From Dermacentor variabilis (Eukaryota > Arthropoda > Arachnida > Ixodida > Ixodidae): DNA of 64,000 nucleotides. Shown piece after piece: positions 45,090 to 56,199 of the stretch. The translations under genes and the position numbers were made by a program. A model generated the notes under the pieces. It saw only the letters and a program-made list of their open reading frames with translations. It was not told the DNA's origin and searched no databases. The DNA lies in assembly GCF_050947875.1 (NCBI RefSeq), contig NC_134570.1:109932287-109996286 (forward strand), read 5' to 3'. Each line of letters starts with the position of its first letter. Position 1 is the first letter of the stretch.

Positions 45090-45251
45090 TTTGTCGAATA
45101 TATGACCATGTTCATTGAAGGGGCTGGCTACTGTTTTAGGTAAATTGTGTTTTGTATCTGCGTGGTGACCGTTGAGTCTTGTATGTATTTGTTGTCAAAA
45201 CACAAAGCAGTAGCCAGCCACTTCAATGAACATGGTCATATAATCGACAAA
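45090..45251. repeat. Inverted repeat with ~43-bp arms
   Basis: TATGACCATGTTCATTGAAG followed by GGGCTGGCTACTG (left arm 45090-45133) is mirrored by CAGTAGCCAGCCACTTCAAT GAACATGGTCATATAATCGA (right arm about 45208-45251), with a handful of differences and a ~75-bp spacer. The right arm translates as VASHFNEHGHIIDKA, which vaguely recalls a PLE/GIY-YIG tail motif; that link is weak. Confidence 0.65.
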
Positions 45252-45469
45252 GCAAGACCCTATAAACTACAAACAAATTTGGGAGGAAATACACGGAGGA
45301 AATACCTCGTGGGAGGCCGCTGCCCATTGTGTCCTTCGTGCCATGGGCAGTCCACCTTGTTATTCGGCCGCTCCACGTCAGGCTACGAGGACGTCCTCGA
45401 CCTCGGCGTCGCGGTGAGCCCTCATGACAGACCCGTTCAGCCAAGAGTTGTGATGGCCTATTAAATAAA

Positions 45470-47670
45470 GTTACATAATTTTATCCAAAGCCGGTGCAGG
45501 CTACGTTGGAAGAAAGTTAAGTTGGTTGAATGAGCGTATTGGAATTTTCTAGTGAGTTTTCGTAAATACAAGGTAAATTAATCTTAATTGGTTGCTTCGT
45601 CAGTCATGTTGCGTTTGCGTTCCTTCATAAATTGAACTAATGAGTTAAAAGATATGCACAACTTAACTATTAGCTGCAACCATTACGAGAAATCGAAAGT
45701 TATTCGGTCGCGATTGCCGATGGAACTCGTGACGTAAAACATCCTGTGAAACACGGGGGTAACACGGGGAAGCTTGCTGTAGAATTGTCGGGTCTGGAAA
45801 ATAATCTGCAGACTCAAGGCGAATGGCGCCAAATTCGGTAAGCAGAGAGTTCAATTTTCTTTTTGCAGCTTAATGTCCTTATTATTTTGCTTGCAACTAG
45901 TGCAGAAAACTGACAAAGCAAGATACATTCCCAATTCGTACACTATAATTGAAGAGGTTAACTTTGTTTTCATTCCAAATATTTTGCTGATGACAGCCTG
46001 CACACTCTTCCCCGGGGCGAACGTTGATTAAGATTATTTTGTTAGTTAACCCCTGGTTGTTTCGATTTAGTCAATTTCATTTATGGGCTCCTGAACTAGA
46101 TAGGACTTTGGAGTAAGAGAAAAGTGCACTTAGGCGTACTTTGTAGATAAGCGAACAAAACAAGACATAGTAATGTTTGACCACGGATTATTTGGATAGC
46201 TAATTTCCTACACACGTTGTTTCTAACGAAACTGAGAACTCCGCGAAAGCAGGGTGCCAGCTCGATTCAGGTGCGCAAGTCGTGAACTTTACTTCTACAA
46301 TCTCAACTATTTCTGGATCTTCCAGAATATGTGGAATGAACCTCTTTGCAAGTAAATCACACACATAGAGAAGAGTTAAGGACACGAAGATGTGTTCTAT
46401 TACTCGGCGCGTGATGCAGTGGCTCGTAACACAACCGCAAATTTAATGATTCTATAACCAGACATTCGTCATACCGAGACTTGAGTAATTCAGCTCCATA
46501 TCAAAATTGTTTGTAAGTTTTCCAGCTTGATGGCATCAATACGCGTAATGAATTAAGCTGCTCTGAGAATGTATAAGTGAGCTAAATCCAACGCGTTGGG
46601 CGCCACCAGAGCTACAGGGTACCACAAACAATCCTATGCTGCACTCTAGGTATAGGAAAACTTTACGTGTGCACTATATTCGGGAGAACCGATTTCCCGC
46701 TTAGTACGAACGCACGTCATGTGATGCTGAGTTTCAGTGGGCAGCGATTGGTGCGAGCACAACAATGAACGCTACTTGTGCTTGGGTTGAATGCTTATTC
46801 CACACCGTTATAAACGCTTCAGGGAGCCTGCACCTGTCCCTTAAACTACATGACAGTGTGGCTAGAGTGTTTCTTTTTAATCTCTAACACACCTTTCAAA
46901 TGCAGGCCTGAGAAGCTTTTTAATGCAGCGTCCCATGTTTCGGGGCCTATAGGGCCCTTTAGCGCTGTAAAATTGATAGGTGATGACTCATGCTTAAATG
47001 TGGATAAGATGGGGAAGTACTCGTGTGTAGATGTTGGGTAGATTACCACCTATTCGGTTGATCGCTTGTACTTTCTTTTGATTACGTATAAGTTCAAGGA
47101 ACAGTTGATTTGATACAGAATTCTATTTGACGACGATGAACGCTTAGTGCGAACCTACGGAATAGCCCAACTTCTCATAGCGTTCATACAGAGCGCTTCA
47201 AACCGAGTGGCTTTAGGATAGGTCGTTTGGGCTTAAAGATACAGTAGTAGGCAATGTAATCTGCTTCATAATAACTTGTACTCACGCATGGTTGAACAGA
47301 ACTGATACGACTGAGCTTATATGACCCACGGGGTACAACTTGATGAAGAATTCAGATCAGTATTCACAAAATGTTCTTATACGCGAAATTTTTTCGCGCA
47401 ACAGAAACCTCAAACCAGTTCTGATACTGGACAAACTGGGAAAGCGCGAAACCGCGAAAGCTGCCGCTCAATCACGAAAACATTTAAAAACGAGAAGCTT
47501 TGTGAATGCGGCCTCAGAATTAGGCCTCCTCCTGTACAGGCGCACGCGGTAAAACGTTCATACGAGACCGTGATAATTCGCTAAACGAGAACATTAGGAA
47601 AAGAATGCCATCCTTATCTTCTTGCTGAAACATTAATTGGGTGTTCGGTTACAAAAAATTTAGTGTTCCA
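45470..47670. other. AT-rich DNA, no supported gene
   Basis: Minus frames at 46200-46445 (CITRRVIEHIF... then LLYVCDLLAKRF) and 46846-47049 look faintly LINE-like but cannot be assigned. Confidence 0.35.
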
Positions 47671-47673
47671 GAA

Positions 47674-47674
<1 letters not shown>

Positions 47675-47756
<82 letters not shown>

Positions 47757-47833
47757 CGTCCGTCCATCTGTCTGTCTGTCTGTCTGTCCGTCCGTCCGTC
47801 CGTCCGTCCGTCCGTCCGTCCGTCCGTCCGTCC

Positions 47834-47905
<72 letters not shown>

Positions 47906-47906
47906 G
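47675..47906. repeat. Compound (TCTG)n/(TCCG)n microsatellite
   Basis: About 230 bp of tetranucleotide repeat. Two TCCG blocks (about 47750-47765 and 47786-47835) interrupt TCTG, consistent with spread of a C/T variant inside the array. It produces long artefactual open frames on both strands. Confidence 0.97.
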
Positions 47907-48059
47907 CTAAAACTTGCCCTCATATCAGTCTATTCTTCCCGCACCCGTGCAGAAAGACGTAGTAGCACTGCAGACGAGCTTCAAAATGCGCTCTGCGCAA
48001 CCCCCAAGGCCAGGGACCGCACAAGCGACGAGCGTCTGAAGCCGCGGGCACCGTGCGTT

Positions 48060-48215
48060 GTTACCGCATGGCATCGACGTTACCCCATAATAAGGAAACG
48101 GGAAATGGAAGTTGTCTAAGGAACAACTTGCCACAGGTAAGAGCTGAACCGACAGACTGAGCATCAGGTTCGCGACGCTCCACCAATTGAGGTGCGGCGG
48201 CTGCTGTGCCCAGGT
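48060..48215 (-). mobile_element. tRNA-derived SINE copy
   Basis: The minus strand begins CAGCCGCCGCACCTCAATTGG (A-box-like), has TCGGTTCAGCTC (B-box-like), then GGCAAGTTGTTCC and CTTCCATTTCCCG, body words shared with the SINEs at 7405-7548 and 7598-7810. Confidence 0.55.
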
Positions 48216-48229
48216 TCGCTTTCTTGGCT

Positions 48230-49180
48230 GTTTGAGTTTGTCTGCTATATCTAGCCCTAGTAGCGTTAGCCAGTGCATCTCAGTGCCTGGGCAGTGGATA
48301 CGGAATATTGCTTCAACCACAGCCGTCGCGCATTACGGAAACAGAGGAATAGACGAAAATTCGCAGAAGAATGACAATTTGAAGTGATCAGCATAAGTCG
48401 AACAAGGAACGTCTGACTCCCCAGCCGACATTTTGGCAAGGGTTTTGACATACTTTGACAGCCAAAGTTTTCACATACCCGTCTGCTCGTCAAGCCTTTG
48501 GCTCCTGATACCGGTTGATAACATGTGCAAGTTGGTACAGTCTCGTTTCATATGACCTGCTACATGGTGCCCATGATCGAAGGGACACCCAAGGTGGCAC
48601 GGGAGCGGCGCCGGCGTTCAATAACTTGGAAAACTAAACATACTTCTAACTACTGCTATTTATTAAACCAGTTTTTCATATGCCAGCGACGCCATGCAGT
48701 CTTGCAATCCCTTCGATCACAGGCACCGTGTCGCCGTTCATATTGAATGAGGCTGTAAGGCCACTGGACAACTAAAATATTTTGGCCAGTGAGTTGAATT
48801 AAACGCCTCATTATATCGGCGATAAACTGCATGACCTGTTAGGGAACCTGTTTCCTAATCTGTTTCTGTGTCTTCGTAAATACTTTTGTACCCCTTTTAC
48901 ATAGGCGAAGGAGAGAAATAATAACTGTCTCTCTGTGGTAGTTGTGAAAGTTAGTTTAGTTTGTCTTTTGCTGGCTGCGGGTAGTAATCAGGCGTTGAAT
49001 TTTGAAAGTTCTTCGCTCTTAAGTACTTCTTCTCATTGCCCGGCCGCCTTCACGAATATGTCCAGCATCAAGATTGACTGAATATTGCTCTAGCGAAAAG
49101 TTATAGCCTGAGGTTTTGGCTAATATGGGCCTAGCAGATTCACGCGAGGGTCGGTGGACAGCAGATAATAAATGTTGTGC
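48230..49180. other. No gene recognised
   Basis: No supported frame or known repeat. Confidence 0.4.
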
Positions 49181-49182
49181 AT

Positions 49183-49586
49183 TTAAAGGGACTCTGAATA
49201 GAAGCACTCGGTCAATTTAGACGAATATCTTTTTTTGCAAAACTTAATTTTAGTTAAGTTTCTGTTAAGTTGCTCATAATTAGAAAAGAAAATGGATGTC
49301 AAATCTCGCCCCTTTTAATTTCTTGCAGAAACTAGACGGCCATTACGTCAGTGTGGCGTCATCGATTTCAATGTACTGCCGTACATGGGCCATTGTGCCT
49401 GATTAAAAATTATTGAAACTAGTTAAGTTCAATCTTTGGCTACACAATAGAATGTAGTCTGTATTTACCAATACAGAAATTAACGATACTGTGGCACACG
49501 CAAAAAAAATTAAAAAAATCCGTGACGTCACGCCGAGCTAGTGCATGAACTTCAAGGCGGCGTATACGCTTTCCAGTTTTAGTTAA
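49183..49586 (+). repeat. Tick repeat starting AAAGGGACTCTGAA, host of a SINE
   Basis: The word TTTAAAGGGACTCTGAATAG resembles the AAAGGGACACTAAAG start of a very abundant tick repeat. Downstream is AT-rich with CCGTGACGTCACGCC near 49520. The SINE at 49601 inserted at its end. The extent is approximate. Confidence 0.35.
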
Positions 49587-49600
49587 TTCAGGCTTACCAA
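49587..49600. repeat. Target-site duplication, left copy
   Basis: TTCAGGCTTACCAA, identical to 49840-49853. Confidence 0.88.
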
Positions 49601-49839
49601 TTAATAATAATATTTGGGGTTTTACGTGCCAAAACCACTTTCTGATTATGAGGCACGCCGTAGTGGAGGACTCCGGAAATTTTGACCACCTGGGGTTCTT
49701 TAACGTGCACCTAAATCTAAGCACACGGGCGTTTTCGCATTTCGCCCCCATCGAAATGCGGCCGCCGTGGCCGGGATTCGATCCAGCGACCTCGTGCTCA
49801 GCAGCCCAACACCATAGCCACTGAGCAACCATGGCGGGT
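49601..49839 (-). mobile_element. Full-length Ruka-type SINE with 14-bp target duplication
   Basis: The minus strand starts AACCCGCCATGGTTGCTCAG (A box TTGCTCAGTGG), then CGCTGGATCGAATCCCGGCC (B box), GATGGGGGCGAAATGCG, GTGCACGTTAAAGAACCCC, CGGCGTGCCTCATAATC, and ends in a TTATTATTAA tail. TTCAGGCTTACCAA flanks it at 49587-49600 and 49840-49853, exactly repeated. Ruka is the published tick tRNA-derived SINE; the match is from memory. Intact pol III boxes and a perfect duplication suggest a young copy. Confidence 0.85.
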
Positions 49840-49853
49840 TTCAGGCTTACCAA
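49840..49853. repeat. Target-site duplication, right copy
   Basis: TTCAGGCTTACCAA, identical to 49587-49600. Confidence 0.88.
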
Positions 49854-49859
49854 ACCCCT

Positions 49860-50395
49860 TTGACGTGGTAAGATTGTTTTGAGTGCGTTTTAGAAGTGGA
49901 ATTTACCAGTGCAGCTCGAATTATATTATCCACAGTGTCCTTCTAACCAGCACACAGACACATGTATGGAATCGGTGCCGGTAGACAATGAATGAACGCC
50001 CGCGCGTGCGATGCCTCTGCGATTAGGTGTGTACTGCTGATATAACTGTTTATGGCGAATCTGCGAAGTTAAATTATACGCGGTAAAGTTGTAACACAAT
50101 GTAATGCCATAGCTATGTTGCTATTATCATTATTCAATTGGTAATGCAATAACTAGCATGTTGAGATGCGTCAGAGCAAAGTTACGTGACAAACCGCATC
50201 TGCAAAAGGAAGGAAAGAAGGAGAAGAAACAATTACATTGCAAAAAAAAAACACAGAAATGTGACGTTTCTATAACCACATGGTCTTGAGTTTTGGCGGG
50301 GAGAAGTTTCTGGTTTTGCGTGACACTCGCTACACCTTGGTGATAATTTTTGTATGATCAATTAAGCTTTTTAACACGTAAGTGCCGGGTCTACA
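49860..50395. other. No gene recognised
   Basis: Mixed sequence, no supported feature. Confidence 0.4.
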
Positions 50396-50399
50396 GTAA

Positions 50400-51290
50400 A
50401 CTTACTGTAATGGATGTAAATAGCGTCGGCGCCTCGATCGAACGCGTAAACTTTACTCTCTTTACAGGGATGGCGCCGCCGCCTTGGATCAGGGAAGCGA
50501 AATACTGCATCACGACGCTAACGAGCGCCGACAGTGAGCGTTTCGGTAGTCTAAACGTAGTGGAGGCTCCAACGCGGTGTAGCCTGGTGTAGGCGGTGTA
50601 GGCCTTCCGCTGAGGTGACAACGTCGTTTCCGCACGTGGTTTGTCGTTCGCGTCGGATCAGCCGGTGACGCTCCCTCGCCTACGTAGTGTAGCTTCAACA
50701 AGCATCAGCAGTGCTTACATGCCGCCTACTGCTTCGCTTGCGATGGCACCAACGAAGAAAACTGCTGCGCTAGGCGGCACTGAAAGGCCACGACGTCGAC
50801 TGGCGAATCTCGCTTTGGTGCGACGAGAGACACGCCAGCGTGAAGCTGAATCCCTTCGCGTGTTTTCGGCGCACGCTGCGAACACTGCCACTCGCATTCC
50901 TGAAGCTTAGCGCGTAGCAATTCAAATGGCTGCCCAAGACACTACGAAACCGTACCGAAATGCTCGGGTACCGTCGCCGAAGCTACTCGCCAGCGGGACG
51001 TCACTCGACAACAGGACGCCGCGCTCCAAGCAACCCTGCAACACGGTCGCCGAACCTCAAATCGTGCGCCTTTCGATAAAGCGGACCGTGAGTTCACGAA
51101 GCGATTTACTAATAACCTGTTCGGTTTCACGCGTACTGTTTGCGAACGACTGTTGTTTATGGCAGATTTGCGCAGTGCTGCGGCGCGTGCAATGCAGTGT
51201 CTCTGGGGGATGCTTCCCGGGTGCGAGTCCTTGGACAACTTTCACTTGTGTGGCGATTGTTGAGGAACCGTGTGCAGGGACAGAGTGCCG
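50400..51290 (+). pseudogene. Degenerate copy of a tick multicopy, Helitron-associated ORF
   Basis: 50465-50730 (GGGATGGCGCCGCCGCC ... CGGTGACGCTCCCTCGCC) matches the 5' leader I remember for this tick family. The protein begins near 50730 with RRRLANLALVRRETRQREAE, a decayed AREAEAKRRR-type basic repeat. After frame changes it reads DREFTKRFTNNLFGF (about 51088) and ERLLFMADLRSAAARAMQCL, then CESLDNF, corresponding to the EFTKRFLTNEFGFTCxVCDRLWF block typical of these proteins, which often precede Helitron Rep/helicase ORFs. Key cysteines and the frame are lost. No Rep or helicase follows. Family association is from memory. Confidence 0.6.
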
Positions 51291-51299
51291 ATGATGGCT

Positions 51300-52240
51300 A
51301 CTTGCAAATTAATTCTTCACGTACAACTGACATGCAACAGCTTCTGTGAAGATACATTTCAATTTCGTGTTCTGCCCATTCCTATGAAAGAGTTATTGGG
51401 CACATTTTTTTTTATTTTGTCATTACTGAGCGCATCTCAATGTGCTAAATTCTGACACTTCCTTACTACCTCCCCCACCCCTTCCCTCTGAATGATAACG
51501 TGTTATATTATACTATATACTCCAAAACTTGACGAAAACTCGTCAGGTGAGGGCACGTGGGTGACGGTGATACACTGTCTAATAAGCTGGCACTTGCCTG
51601 TATGTCTTATTCCGTGCACTTGCCTAAGGTTCAAAAGGAAATAAAACATAAAATGACCTTTCCAGGCCGCTACGGGTACCTTGTTGGCAATGAAGGTGAG
51701 CGCAAGAGGGGGCGATTATTTATGTGTTAGGTGGTCCAGAGTGCGCATGTAATCTCGGGGAGATTACCCCGTGTCCGGTTAATCGCGTTTATAGCCGTTT
51801 GAGTATGTAAAGATTCTAAGAGTCGTCTTGAAGCTGTCGCGATTTGCTCGCAGCATAATCGGTTTGTCTTTTGAACCGCCTGTGCCACATTTATTGACAT
51901 TATACTCTGTGCGTTTGCGGCGTACCCCTGTCATTCTTTTCCCGTTTTGCTCGAAGGCGCTGAAATGTGCTCTCATGTTGCCGGAAAGCATGATCAGGAT
52001 GTGAAGTTAGGAAGAGATGAGCACAGAGCCTCTTTTAGGGCGACTGGGTCGACTGCATCCCTATCGGTCTTTCCGGTAGCTTCGCGCCACCTACAGGCAA
52101 CAAGTACGACGACATAGTGGCTTCCAAGATTCCCAACCGATTGCCGCGTCGGTTCTCTTGGGATCCAGAGTAAAATGTTTTAGTTCCTTCCGTCAGGCGA
52201 AAGAGAGCAGCAGCACACATGACGCCTGGCGTTAGTTTCA
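51300..52240. other. No gene recognised
   Basis: No supported feature on either strand. Confidence 0.4.
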
Positions 52241-52251
52241 CATGTAAAGTC

Positions 52252-52640
52252 TGTTTCACATGATGCGATTTTCGTCGCACCGGTAGTGCGATTTCCGTCG
52301 TTTGCGATGAAAATCGCAGTCGCAGTGCCGACCCCCCGATTTTCGGCTGCCACCAACCGGTTGGTCGCACAGTTGCACCGTCGCAGCCAGTCGCAGCGAT
52401 CGCTGCGATTTTCCGTCGAAATTGCGCGGAGAGCTATCATGGAGCTATTTCGCCAGTTTGTTTTGAAAAATGGCGTCTCGCACAAGTGCAATGCGCGGAG
52501 AAGTGGATTGCCGAATTCTGTGCGTACGCGAAGGGAGAATAAAATACTTGTACCGCAGATTCCTTTCTCCGATTTCTATGCGTTTGTTGACACACTACCC
52601 AGCAAATGAAGTGCATTTTCACGTTTGCTTCGTACGCATT
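52252..52640 (+). mobile_element. Possible 5' end of a DNA transposon with MADF-like ORF
   Basis: Begins GTTTCACATGATGCGATTTT CGTCGC, a terminal-sequence type seen in PIF/Harbinger and related elements, with several inverted GCGATTTTCGTCGC/GATGAAAATCGC words. ATG at 52470 opens MASRTSAMRGEVDCRILC and VREGRIKYLYRRFLSP, faintly like the start of a MADF DNA-binding domain. No right end was found. Weak. Confidence 0.3.
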
Positions 52641-52659
52641 TGCGAGTTGTCAGTACTAG

Positions 52660-54140
52660 GTATGGCTAGGTGTTCGATCCCCACCAGACGACGAAGTGGT
52701 CACAATTTTCTTTTGTTGAATAGCATACAAAAATCGTGCGTACGGAGCAGCTCAAATAATTTCAAACTCGGCAAGGGCAAATGACAAGAGAGCAAAGTAC
52801 CCGAAGTTTCAACGTTGTGCTGAACGCGGTGCCGTTCACTTGCATTTTCTTGTCGGTTTTCAAGCGTGAATTTCCCGATGCATCTTGAAAGGTTATCTTA
52901 CCTCACTTATTAAATTTGAGAGAGCAAACGTGTAGGCTATCGTAATGAATTTTCTACGATATAATTAAATTCGTGGCTTGAATAAACAGCGTCGTTAATT
53001 TGTTTTCGAATATTCCATGCACGTTAAGTTGTACGTCTTCTCTTGAGAATTTTTTTCTTGCGCAGGTACCACTAAAGATTGAATATGTTGCGGACTTTGT
53101 ATCCTTACTGCACCTCTATTAACATTTGCTTAGAAAGGTAATTAACTCTACAGCTAGTAAATTAAGTAAAATATTAGCTTGCTATAGTGGCACAGTGACA
53201 ACGTACCCTCCTGCACCATCATGTAAAACTCGTGCAACAATGCGAAAAGCAGGCAAACAGTCCGTTCTTATTGGGATAAAACAGTAAAAAACGACATGTT
53301 AAACAAAAGTAAATCAAAACTGTGCAGTGAAGTCAGCCAGTTGCATCCCTTCTTGTGAAACTTTGAATCTTTTAAGTACAAGCAGTTGCACGTTCACAGC
53401 TGATCAAGTGTGCAGGAACATTCATGCCTTAATGTGTCTAATAAGTTTCTAATAAGCTTGTGATCACGCATATTAGTGTGTAAAACCATATAATGAAATA
53501 CCATGCTACTTGCAAGGACATATAACCCGAGGATATTAGAACAAATTTCTGCATTTCAACTATACACAATATGTGGTTTATTCAATAAAGGACCACAAAC
53601 TGCTTTCGTGCAATGATAAACTTATTCTAAATGTTACTTACATACAGGCAAGAAAAAAAATATCTAAAATATCTATAGGCAAAAATATTGTTCTTCAAGT
53701 TATTCACCTGCCACTGTGGCTATTGCATTCTGCTGCTAATACAAGGCGAGGGGTTGATTTGCCAGCCATGGAAGTTGCATTTCGATGGGAGTCATAGGTA
53801 AAACAAAGCTCTTGCACTTAGATTTAGTTCATCACCTGTTATTTAACCCTTAAATTTCCAAATACTATTGCATAGGGGGGGGGAGGCATACTTATGCAAA
53901 ATCTAACACGAATCGAAAGCAAAGGGCACAATTGTAAAACAATTATCTTTCGTGATAATTCGAGTGTGTAAACATTCATTGCATCAATATATATTGTTCA
54001 ATAGCACTGCACAAATAAGCATAATCAGGTATAGCAAGTACTTTGTCAGGAAGCTGGCTCTACAGATGTATAAATGTCAAGATATAAATGCTCATAATAC
54101 GTCGCACACATAGCACAAAGAAAACTTTTTTAAAGAGTTG
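52660..54140. other. AT-rich intergenic DNA
   Basis: No gene recognised. A short G run occurs near 53875. Confidence 0.45.
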
Positions 54141-54159
54141 GCCCTTCTGGCAGATATGA

Positions 54160-55560
54160 GTGGGCCATAAGAAGCAGAAACTTTATTGCAGGACATTGTG
54201 TAATACCGCTTATGAAAGAATAGAGAGAGTGAAGAGACTTTTAACAGCAGTGCCTCATGCTACTCTAATAAGGGGAACGATGAGCAAAAACATTTCTGGT
54301 AGAGTACTTAATTTAAGCAGTAACCTTTTGAAAGACAGAAAATTCGAGGTGAGACTTGGAGGTACATTTGGCCCACCCACACCAACAACACAGGTATACT
54401 ACAAGAAATACTGCAGCCTATGGCGTACTACAGTCTATGGGAAAGCTATATCTTATACAGAAATCAAGAATGATGCAACAAGCCCTCGACAACCTTGCAG
54501 ACTTTCTTGGCCAGTCTGGCCTCTCGCTTTCGGGTAAGTCAGCTTACATCTACGACGGAAAAAAGACTAGAATCAAGAACTACTCCAGATTGCACATTGT
54601 GCGCCCAATAGCTGGAGAAACATACCCGCAAGTCAACATCCACAGATCCTCAGCTAGTGTAAGACAATGACGGGAGAACCAGCACGTGGGTGAAACAATT
54701 ATGCCATACCTGGACGAAAATTCTACACCTAGTGAAAAGAATAATCTTGAAATCATGGGGGCTGGGCGAGTGGATACTACGGAAAGTCGCAGATGCTGTG
54801 CTTATGTCAAAGGTATTGTACGGTATGAATTGCCAGCAGCACACAAAAAAGGCAACTCATCGCATACAGGCATCGGGTAATAAAAGGTATTTCCGACTTT
54901 ACCATGCTTGAAGACCTCTATGAGAAAGAGCAAACGAACACGCACCTAGACAGAGTAGAGTTGCAGCCTGCAGCACAAATTCTTCGCCTCAAGAGCTCAG
55001 AACTTGGTCCCAATATACTATGCCAGCTAGCATATGAGATGCAAAGACGACTACCTTTCCCTTCAGAAACAACCTCGCGAACCCCTGAACGTGAGACGCA
55101 ACAGGCCCATAGCGTGCAATATAGAGGCAAACAATTAGGCCAAACAATTCAACTGCAGCCAAACGCACAGAGGAGGCTGCTAATCATGAAGATGCAAGGA
55201 AACATTAGGCACACATTGTACACCGATGTGGCAATAGCAGCGTAACAATAGTATGACTCTACATAAAACTAAACCCCATATAAGTGAGTGCCATTCCAGG
55301 TCATCCTACACCTAGAAAAGCTGAACTGAAAGCAATCAAAACAGCACTTGTAGTGCAGATTACACCCTGCACAACACCCTGCACGTCACACGAGATTGTC
55401 GGGAAAATCAGGAGATCGACACGCGACTTGCAAGCACATGGCCAGAAATTAAATTACAGGATACATAGCCATGCAGATATTCCAGGACACAAGCGGGCTT
55501 ATAAGCCCGACTTAATAACTGAAAACTGGACGAGTTGGTCTGTATTCATTACTAGCTAAA
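54160..55560 (+). pseudogene. I/LOA-type LINE polymerase and RNase H remnant
   Basis: In order: GRVLNLSSNLLKDRKFEVRL GG (RT domain before the palm), then an abrupt join to QQALDNLADFLGQSGLSLSG KSAY (after the palm), so the PQG and YADD boxes are deleted near 54380. Then STWVKQLCHTWTKILHLVKR and KVADAVLMSKVLYGMNCQQH (thumb), a TNTHLDR.ELQPAAQILRLK SSELG stretch, LYTDVAIA (RNase H first Asp) and KAELKAIKTALV (Glu), and a decayed rest. Stops and frame changes occur throughout. The 5' half is missing. Strand plus; the 3' end is near 55560. Confidence 0.75.
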
Positions 55561-55660
55561 GCGCAACAGATAGACAACGGACAAGAATGAAGCGCTCTGT
55601 GTGTTCACTTAGTTCTTGTCCATCATGCTTCTGTTGTACTATAGTTAATGAATTCATGAG
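55560..55660. repeat. Imperfect inverted repeat with AGCGCT centre
   Basis: GCGCAACAGATAGACAACGG ACAAGAATGAAGCGCT is partly mirrored by AGTTCTTGTCCATCATGC TTCTGTTG. The GGACAAGAA...AGCGCT layout resembles the Penelope-type ends at 3772, 8335 and 17283. Confidence 0.4.
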
Positions 55661-55726
55661 GCTGCATAGGACATGAATGATACCTCCGCCCAAGGGCCCG
55701 ATTTCACTTCCAAATCCACGCGTGCG

Positions 55727-55963
<237 letters not shown>

Positions 55964-56060
55964 GTTGCAAGGGTGCCGTGAAGCAGTATCAACAGGATGA
56001 CACTAGAGATGGATGAGGACTAACTTTCAACTGAGGCTCATTGTAAAAATGTGGCGACGG

Positions 56061-56104
56061 TTTCGACAAGTGGAATTGTCTTCTTCAAGGTCCACTTGTC
56101 GAAA
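56061..56104. repeat. Perfect 14-bp-arm hairpin
   Basis: TTTCGACAAGTGGA (56061-56074) and TCCACTTGTCGAAA (56091-56104) are perfect inverted copies with a 16-nt loop. The flanking GGCTCCTGCTTTCACCTTG to CATCGTCTTCAATTTC is a sequence I recall as repeated in ticks, probably retroelement-derived. Confidence 0.7.
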
Positions 56105-56199
56105 AGTTGGCTCCTGCTTTCACCTTGTTCTCGTTTTGCTCATCGTCTTCAATTTCTATCTCCCGCCTTCCCAGCGTTTTCCCCAGAAAAAGAAAAGGA

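Noticed and set aside
47641..47962. Long overlapping frames rich in SVCL and DRQT
   Set aside because: Translation of the TCTG/TCCG microsatellite in several frames.
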